Shown here in pieces: positions 57,521 through 64,000 of a DNA stretch of 64,000 bases. This stretch comes from Smallanthus sonchifolius. Taxonomy: Eukaryota > Streptophyta > Magnoliopsida > Asterales > Asteraceae. How positions within the stretch are numbered: the stretch's first letter is position 1; the number at the start of each line of letters is the position of its first letter. Made by a program: the position numbers and the translations under genes. The notes beneath the pieces were generated by a model. That model did not search any database. It was not told the DNA's origin and saw only the letters and a list, made by a program, of their open reading frames with translations. The stretch spans positions 84,426,849-84,490,848 of the forward strand of contig CM042029.1 of NCBI GenBank assembly GCA_023525975.1, in the 5' to 3' direction.

Positions 57521-57840
57521 CACTACAAGGAAATGGCCTTGTGCCGACGTCGTTTATACCGACGACATATCGTCGCTATAGGTGAAAACCAAAATTTTGA
57601 ATGGGACACCCTATACCGACGACATGTCGTCGCTATAGGGTTGAGGCAGATTGGAGGGAAAGTTGGCGTCCAATGAATTTTTTCCTCAACCCTATAGCGA
57701 CGACATGTCGTCGGTATAGGGTAATTTTGATTTTCTTTTTGTTTTTTTTAATATAATAATTTTTCTTCGGTCAAAAGTTTTTTTTTTTTTAAATTAAAAA
57801 AATCCTTGAATGCCCTATACCGACGACATGTTGCTGTTTA
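57521..57840 (+). mobile_element. CACTA-element terminal fragment with subterminal palindromes
   Basis: Begins cactacaaggaaatggcc, the CACTA (En/Spm) terminus. It is followed by four occurrences of ctataccgacgacatgtcgt-type motifs in both orientations, which fold on each other. No opposite CACTA end is found before 58010, so it is truncated. Confidence 0.7.
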
Positions 57841-58499
57841 GAATTAAAGTTGGTAGATGGGCAAGTGAATTGTTCCCACCACCCTTCGACTTTTGGTGAT
57901 TTTCGACAGAAGGCAACAAGCAACACAATTGATTAATTATTGGACTAAATAATAATAATATTAGGAGGCAAAATATATGACACTTCATGGGCTCAAAAAT
58001 AGCCCAACATCTTCTTCATCTTAAAGGTTCCATAACAAAGTTTTCCCTCTACATAACACAGTTTTTCCGCTACATGGTTGACGAAGATATCAAGCATTGG
58101 TTTTTGTACTTGTCTACAAAAGGAATTAAGGATGTCACGTTGTGGAGTTTTGCTGGAAAACCAATTAAGTTGCCTTCACATCTCTTCTCTTGTTTGGAGT
58201 TGAAACATTTGAAGCTTTCATATTATTGTTTTGATCCTCCAGCTAGTTTTCATGGTTTTCCAAATCTATTGAGCTTAGAGTTGCATCATGTGATATTTGA
58301 AACCGGGAAATTTGAGGAGTTTTTGAAAATGGATTATAACTCGAAGATGGAAAAATATCCTCAAGTAAAACTAGCTGAGATTGCAAAACTCAAAATATTA
58401 TCTCTGTCCTTGTGTAATCTTGACAAAACCGGTCCCAATAGTATCTTATGGGCTTTCTTCCACAACTTCAAGAGCTTGATTTGAATTTTAGTAACTGCA

Positions 58500-59256
58500 A
58501 AGTAAGGCTACTTCAAAATCTACACTTTCGGCCCAACAGAAAGAAAGAAGGCTTTCATTATCTAGCAAACTCAGTTAAGGATGGAAATGGGACGAGTATG
58601 AGTAAAACCGTGTCCCAAACCCAGCCCGGTACCCATCAACTATTTGTCGGATAATTACCCCGCTAAGTATCGGGCAACACATTAGTTTGTAAAAAAAAAT
58701 ACCGGTTTGGAATCTAAAGTATATATTTTTTCCTAGCCATTTCTATTTTTTACATAATTATATGTTTATAACTTATATAACAAATTAAAATATGATAAAT
58801 CTCATACATTTTAGAATCACCTTATAAACATATTTTGAAATATCTAAAAAACTTTGTGAAGATATACATTTTTTTTTCCAAAAAAAAAAGATATAGTTCG
58901 TAACTGATATCCGGATTAACTGAACCATAAAAGTCAATTTAATAAAAAAATAAAGGCAAATAAATGAAAAGGTAAATAAACAAGAGGAGGGTCAAATTGA
59001 TAGTTCGAATGCATTACCAAACTAAAATTAGTGAGAGTTAACCCTTTCTTTCTTTACGCCGGAGAAGGGATCCGAACAATTCTTCCGCCGCCAGAAAAAG
59101 AAGAATAGAGTTAATCAACCCTTTCTGATCGGAGACGATTTCAACTGTCTAGGTTAGAATATGTTTTATAACTTTTTTTATAAGTTGCTAGTTATGTTTT
59201 ATGAAACCAGGGTTTTATGTTGATGGGATGAAAAAAAGGGAAAATCCTCAAAATAT
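58500..59256. other. Intergenic sequence
   Basis: No gene supported. Around 59040-59160 there is a stretch (ccggagaagggatccgaac) with base composition unlike the surrounding AT-rich DNA, possibly an old 5' leader of an F-box copy. Confidence 0.4.
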
Positions 59257-59806
59257 GAATTTTTTTACTAAAATAGGTTAGAGGAGATTGTGTAATCACA
59301 TTTGGGGTTGTTTTGTGGTTGTCGCCATTTGGATGGGCGACAGCTTCTCCAAATTCTTACTCCAATCATTTGATGTGTCTGGTCAGTCAGTGAACCAAAG
59401 CTGTCGCCCTTTGGAATGACGACAACTTCCGGTCATACCTCCATCTCAGCTTCAAGATCCTAGTCACTATCCTAGTCACTATGCATGTCAAAGTTGTCGC
59501 CATTTGGAATGGCAGCAACTTTCTTAATTGAATACAAAAGTTGTCGCCATTCCAAATGGCATCAACTTTTGGTGTGTTGTCTAGTCAAACAGAAAGCTGA
59601 GATGGAGGTGTGATTGGAAGTTGTCGCCATTCCAAAGGGCGACAACTTTGGGTTCACTGACTGACCAGACACATCAAATGATTGGAGTGAGAATTTGAGG
59701 AAGCTGTTGTCCATCCAAATGGCGACAACCCTAAATGTATAAACTTAGAGAGAACAGCCCCAAATGTGATTACACAATCTTATATAGCCCATTTTAGCAA
59801 AAAATT
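59257..59806. mobile_element. 550-bp hairpin element between the F-box copies
   Basis: Two arms of roughly 250 bp are inverted copies of each other (gattgtgtaatcacatttgg...gttgtcgccatttggatggg at the left, mirrored at the right). Flanked by a 10-bp direct repeat CTCAAAATAT (59247-59256 and 59807-59816), in the size range of MULE duplications. No coding capacity. A tcgccattccaaatgg-type motif occurs many times inside. Confidence 0.8.
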
Positions 59807-60592
59807 CTCAAAATATCCTTATTACTTTTCTTGTTCCCCAATTTGTCCTGTTGATTTATTTTTCCAGAGAATATCCCGTTCAACACCCGGTGTTTGAAAA
59901 AAATCCGACAGCATTTGGTATTTGAAAAGTCTTCCGACCGATGTTGAAAAAATCAAATCCGACGGTATTTAGATTTTGAAAAGTCTTCCGACGGTGTTTG
60001 AAAAAATCCGACGGTATTTGGAATTTGAAAAGTCTTCCGACGATGTTTGAAAAAATCTGAGGGTATACTGTCGTCCAACGACGTTTGTAAAAAAAACTAT
60101 CTCAACGATTTTCTAAAAAATAAAATAAAATAAAATCTTATTTTGAAATAAATTAATAATTTTATATAAATACAATGAGATCTCACCTCAACAATTTTGT
60201 AAAAAGAATAAATTACCGTCGGATCCGCTGATGTTTATCAACATACCGGCATTTTGTACACGTGGTGGTTGGCTGAGAACAACGTTGGACGATCATGTTA
60301 CGGTATATGAGGGGACATTTTTGGAAGTAATTAGTCAAAAGAACAGATTGAGAAAATAAAAGTAATAAGGAAATTTTGGGGATTTTCTAAGAAAAAAAAA
60401 GGAAAATATGCTAACTGCTAAACATATCGGACATTTATGATTAAATTTTTGTTAAGATTAATTCAAATTTTCATTCGCTAATTTTAATGTGGGAGACCAT
60501 CCCCAGATGTCCATTTCTGTGAATCAGAACCAACAATTATCCCCCCTTTTATGTTTATGTTTTTGATTAATTTTCATCTTCTTGTTAGAATA
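59807..60592. other. Intergenic/5' region of the intact F-box gene
   Basis: Contains a degenerate tandem repeat of tcttccgacggtgtttgaaaa (59900-60070, four to five copies). A splice-acceptor-like tcttcttgttag just before the ATG suggests a 5' UTR intron. Confidence 0.5.
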
Positions 60593-62021
60593 ATGGAACA
60601 TAAAGCATCCGTGTTTGCACCACAAGATATTATCAGCAACATGCCAGATATTGTGGTAACTCATATTCTAGATCGATTGCCGGTACAAGATGCAGTGAAG
60701 ACTGGTATCTTGTCGAGAAACTGGAGGTTTAAATGGACTATGCTTAGCAGGCTCGTATTTGATGAGATGTTCTTTCTGTATTTATTTAAAACTAATCATA
60801 TAAGTGAGTTTGGGAGAATTGTAAGTAGGCTTCTTCTTCTTAAAGGTGCCATAACAAAGTTTGTCCTCTGCATAGAAGAGCAATGTTACTCCGTATCCGT
60901 ATTGGATGATGAAGATATTGCTCATTGGATTTTGTTCTTGTCCAGAAACGGAGTGAAGGATCTCACCATTTTGAAGATGCACGGTCCACGACTTAAGTTG
61001 CCTACTCATCTCTTCTCTTGTATAATGTTGAAACATTTGAAGCTTTTTTACTGTTGTTTCGATCCTCCGCCTAGTTTTCATGGTTTTCCAAACCTGTTGA
61101 GCTTAGAGTTGGGTCTCGTGCAATTTGAAAGTGGTAAACTTGGGGAATTTCTTACTCGGTGTCCCTCACTTGAGATTTTGAACATGCGTTATCGGAGATT
61201 CTTTCTTGAGGTTTTGATGTCACGTTATCAGCAAAACTCACTTGAACCGATGAACATGGATATTTTTTCTGTAGGCAAAGTGAAACTAGATGAGATTGCA
61301 AAAGTTGCAAATCTGAAAATGTTATCTTTGTCATTGTGTCATCTTAACAATACGGTGATAACGAATTCCAATACTATCTTTGAGCTTTTGGGTTTTCTTC
61401 CAAAACTCCAAGAACTTGATTTGGATTTTGTAAAGTGCAAGGTGAGTCCAAGTTTGGGTTTTTAAAGTTTACAGAATATTTCTCTAACCGATTGATTTAC
61501 CAATTTTTTGTAGTTTACTGAAGGTGGTGCTAAAAAAAGGTCCCCTACTGCCTTTCTCTGCCTCAAGGCTCTTAAACTATCAACAATAGATTTAGATGAT
61601 GGTATTATGCTATCATGTGCTTTTGAACTGATTAGGAGCTTCCCGAATCTACAGACCCTTGAAATCAAAGCAAGTGATTGGGTATGTATGTTTGATCATC
61701 TTATAATCTCATATATATAGTTTTGGATTTGAATGCTAGTTATTCTTGCAGGATGATGGCCCGACACCTGCGACCTGTTCTATTGATTTAGACTATAACA
61801 CAATGGGGCTGCTGCAGCTTCAAAGTGTTGTCTTCACATATTTGAAAGGTTCAGAGAATGAAGTATGTTTGATAAAGTATTTACTCGGGTGCTCCCCTTT
61901 CTTAAAAAAGATTGTTATTCGTCACCGGTCGTTCCTTTTGTCCGATGAAAAGTTGGTGTTTGCTAGGAAGTTGTTGAAGCTCCATCGAGCTTCCCCAGTA
62001 GTTGATATTGATCTATCCTAG
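60593..62021 (+). CDS. F-box/FBD/LRR-repeat protein (intact)
   Basis: Likely substrate receptor of an SCF E3 ubiquitin ligase. Three exons: 60593-61441, 61514-61681, 61752-62021; both introns are GT-AG and phase 0. The product is 428 aa. The F-box is at about 11-50 (DIISNMPDIVVTHILDRLP, SRNWRFKWTML). LRR-like segments follow (FPNLLSLELGLVQFESGKL, FLPKLQELDLDFVKCK, FPNLQTLEIKASD). Exon 3 encodes the FBD domain (LQSVVFTYLKGSENEVCLIK, LLGCSPFLKKIVI). I start at the ATG of MEHKASVFAPQDI, matching the family, not the upstream in-frame ATG (60551) in a probable leader. Target proteins unknown; subfamily resembles At1g13570-type genes. Confidence 0.88.
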
Positions 62022-62283
62022 TTTTAGTTGTTATGAACTCTTATATTTTCTGCATATTGTATGAGTTTATGGCTCCATTTGTGTAAGGAGAAATTAAGGT
62101 CATACTTTGGAATAAATTTTTTTTTTAAATTAGAATATAAATATAATATTTCAAGTTCGGATTCAGATTTTCTTATTTTTAAATATATAAAAACAATTTT
62201 AGAAACTTTTAAATTTAGAGTTAAATCAAATGAGACAATGTTGTATACATTGGCCTTCGTTCAAATTATGTCAATTGTCAGGT

Positions 62284-62439
62284 ATGTCACATCTTTATTT
62301 TTGTAATCAAATGATTTGTCATAAAACTTTTACAAATTTGGTAGAGAAACAATATGTAAAAGGGATATATGTCACATCTTTATTTTTGTAATAAAATGAT
62401 TTGTCATAAAACTTTTACAAATTAGGTAGAGAAACAATA
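62284..62439 (+). repeat. 85-bp-period tandem duplication
   Basis: Two copies of a 71-bp block starting atgtcacatctttatttttg (62284 and 62369), separated by tgtaaaagggat, which also occurs after the LINE poly(A) at 63004. Confidence 0.85.
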
Positions 62440-63003
62440 GGTGATGGAGTGGTGCAAATGAGTTCCGATCAAATGCAATATTTTTACGTGGAGGGCTTAG
62501 ATGGACAAAATCCCGACTAGGGTAGCGCTGAGAAGACGAAATATCCATCTGGGAGACGTATCGTGTCCTTTATGTAGCGACGGGGAGGAAACGGTGGAAC
62601 ATCTTTTCACTTCGTGTATGGTGGCGATGATTTTGTGGCAACACATTAGCATAAGATTCCGAATTTCTTTGTTTTCTCTTTCAAAGACTTGTTGGAGTTG
62701 CATACATTCATTGGGGAAGTTGGATCGGGAGAAGGAGGTCATCCATGGTATTATTATAATTGGGTGTTGGAGTCTGTGGAAGGCGAGGAACGATTGGGTC
62801 TTCTCTGATAACCCCGTCAAAGTGGAAAAAATCATTAGTCAGATCAAAGCGGTTGGGTTTCTTTGGTTTTCTAATAGATCGAAAAATAAAAATATATCTT
62901 AGGAAGATTGGTGTAAATTTGTAATTATGTAATTTTACTGTTGTTTGTTTGGCCTGTTTTAGGTCGGCCTTTTTATTATAATGAAAGTGACCGTTAAAAA
63001 AAA
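62440..63003 (+). mobile_element. 5'-truncated LINE with poly(A) and target duplication
   Basis: A non-LTR retrotransposon 3' end: zinc-binding RT C-terminal domain, short 3' UTR and an A-rich end. The 12-bp tgtaaaagggat follows the tail (63004-63015) and also occurs at 62355-62366, so it is the likely target duplication, with the duplicated flank between it and the LINE start. Confidence 0.75.
62471..62902 (+). pseudogene. LINE RT zinc-binding domain (zf-RVT)
   Basis: Encodes MDKIPTRVALRRRNIHLGD, the zinc motif CPLCSDGEETVEHLFTSC, and CWSLWKARNDWVF, the standard C-terminus of plant LINE ORF2 after RNase H. An in-frame TAG precedes the MDKIP stretch. The catalytic RT is absent because of 5' truncation. 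Confidence 0.85.
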
Positions 63004-63015
63004 TGTAAAAGGGAT

Positions 63016-63449
63016 TTGAACAACAAACTTACATATCTCTGTCATCAAGACTTCAACTATTGATCACTTGGGCCATCATTGAGTTGAGAGGCGATCACAA
63101 TTGACCTTGACCAATTATACGAATTTTGAAGGTAACATTTTATAATTCACAAATTACATATTAAGGATAACATATTATAAGTAAAAGTTATTTTTTTTTA
63201 AAGTGGAATATATAGTATGGTGTAAATTTATCATAAAACTCATAATTGTGTAAATTAGAGACAACACTATCCTAACCTTAACGGCTCCGTGGCCGCGTTT
63301 CCCTGTTTGGATTTGATCAAAGATTTGATTAGTGGTGTCTTCGAACCCGGTTGTGCTTTTTGATCTCCAAGCTTGATTAAATCCAAATGGTAATTTGTTT
63401 TAGTTTATTTTAAGTTGTGTGTAATAATTTCAACCTATAATATTATGTA
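63016..63449. other. Intergenic sequence
   Basis: A short block at 63300-63385 (gtttggatttgatcaaagatttgat...gatctccaagcttg) resembles the TRAPPC12-like gene at 53375-53455 and may be a small relic of it. Nothing else recognised. Confidence 0.45.
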
Positions 63450-63885
63450 GAGGGTGTAAACGAGCCGAGTCATGCCTGAGTCTGACTAGGCTCGAGCTTT
63501 ATTTTTCAAGCTCAGGCTCGGCTCGTGGGTAGTTTTTCAAGCTCGGGTTCGGCTTGTTTATTATTTTTTAATTAGTTTATATATTTTTATATATAACTAT
63601 TTTTTTATAAATTTTATTATAATGTTATATATTATTTAGTTATTTTTATCATAATTTTATATATACTAATTATTATTTTATAAATATATATTTAATATAT
63701 TAATTAATAAAAAATTTATATAAATAATAGGCTTGTTTAAGCTCGCAAGCCAGCCTGGGCTCGATAAGTGAAAACTCGGGCTCGTTTATTAAACAAGCTT
63801 TTCTTAGGCTCGAGCTCATTTCGATTTGAGTTTTTAGCGAGCCGATCTCAAGTAGCTCGCGAGCCGGCCTAGCTCGTCTACACCC
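63450..63885. mobile_element. hAT-like MITE
   Basis: Inverted ends gggtgtaaacgagccgag and ctagctcgtctacacccc, with repeated aagctcgagctcgg-type motifs at both ends and an AT-rich centre. No exact target duplication found. Confidence 0.65.
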
Positions 63886-64000
63886 CAAGATCCAACAATT
63901 TATATCATATATACTAACAGAAACTTAATGCCTGACAAAAAAAAGTTTGATTTAGAAGGAAAGTAGGCAAATTTAGAACAGATATATCATTTGATTAGTC

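Larger units (their letters stand above)
56687..58495 (+). pseudogene. F-box/FBD/LRR protein, disrupted paralogue
   Basis: The start encodes MERKHKASMFDPKDFISIMP and the F-box DIVLTNILDRLPLQHAVRTG then LSRNWRYKWTM. It parallels the intact gene at 60593. Coding breaks at about 56945 inside RIISRLLLMG and resumes at about 58013 with LHLKGSITKFSLYIT, so ~1.07 kb of foreign sequence splits the first exon. Further decay: part of the LRR segment is missing around 58330, a frameshift occurs at about 58450 (before GFLPQLQELDLNFSNCK), and exons 2-3 are not found after the gtaagg donor. It would have been a substrate receptor of an SCF ubiquitin ligase. Confidence 0.85.

Noticed and set aside
60782..61334. 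Antisense frames at 60782-61081 and 61152-61334
   Set aside because: They are shadows of the intact F-box exon.
62497..62835. Antisense frame over the LINE tail
   Set aside because: The plus strand encodes a clear zf-RVT domain; the antisense is incidental.

Overview
This is plant nuclear DNA with no sign of bacterial or organelle origin. It has spliced genes with GT-AG introns (a ceramide synthase in six exons, an F-box/FBD gene in three), LTR retrotransposons, Helitrons, MITEs, tRNA-derived SINEs, a LINE tail and a near-complete endogenous caulimovirid. The style of the LTRs (TGTAACATCC... and TGTCACACCCC... termini, very long LTRs) suggests a eudicot, probably Asteraceae. That assignment is inference.

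Layout. 1-18839 is a stack of nested LTR retrotransposons that I resolved by exact 5-bp target duplications. The outermost element has an unfamiliar coiled-coil/acidic ORF and a 403-bp 3' LTR at 18437-18839. It is interrupted by a decayed Ty3/gypsy element (from before base 1 to about 10432) and by a minus-strand retrotransposon with 2.4-kb LTRs (11108-17905, TSD ACAAA). The gypsy element is interrupted by a solo LTR (2973-7252, TSD CTCGT), and that is interrupted by a second solo LTR (4420-6751, TSD TGATG). 18840-34800 is intergenic: a SAWADEE-domain exon relic, MITEs (one inside another), Helitrons, a 1.65-kb minisatellite bounded by inverted repeats, a LINE RT relic and SINEs.

34800-39110 holds an intact ceramide synthase gene (LAG1/LOH type, minus strand) surrounded by small transposons, including a SINE just upstream whose target duplication contains the gene's candidate TATA box. 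39877-41002 is a Pack-MULE-like element with a 9-bp TSD that carries part of a host gene. About 41469-49273 is an endogenous pararetrovirus on the minus strand, broken by many stops. It runs from a tRNA-Met primer site through movement, coat, protease, RT and RNase H regions to a second ORF and a promoter-like region, and lies between two (AT)n tracts.

51915-54060 contains a MULE-type MITE followed directly by an intact TRAPPC12-like gene. 54200-64000 contains MITEs, Helitrons, an F-box/FBD pseudogene split by an insertion, a 550-bp hairpin element, an intact F-box/FBD paralogue (60593-62021), a 5'-truncated LINE and a degenerate hAT-like MITE.

Only three genes look intact: the ceramide synthase, the TRAPPC12-like gene and the second F-box gene. 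They act in unrelated processes (sphingolipid synthesis, vesicle tethering, probable protein ubiquitination). Most of the window is transposon and viral sequence of several ages.
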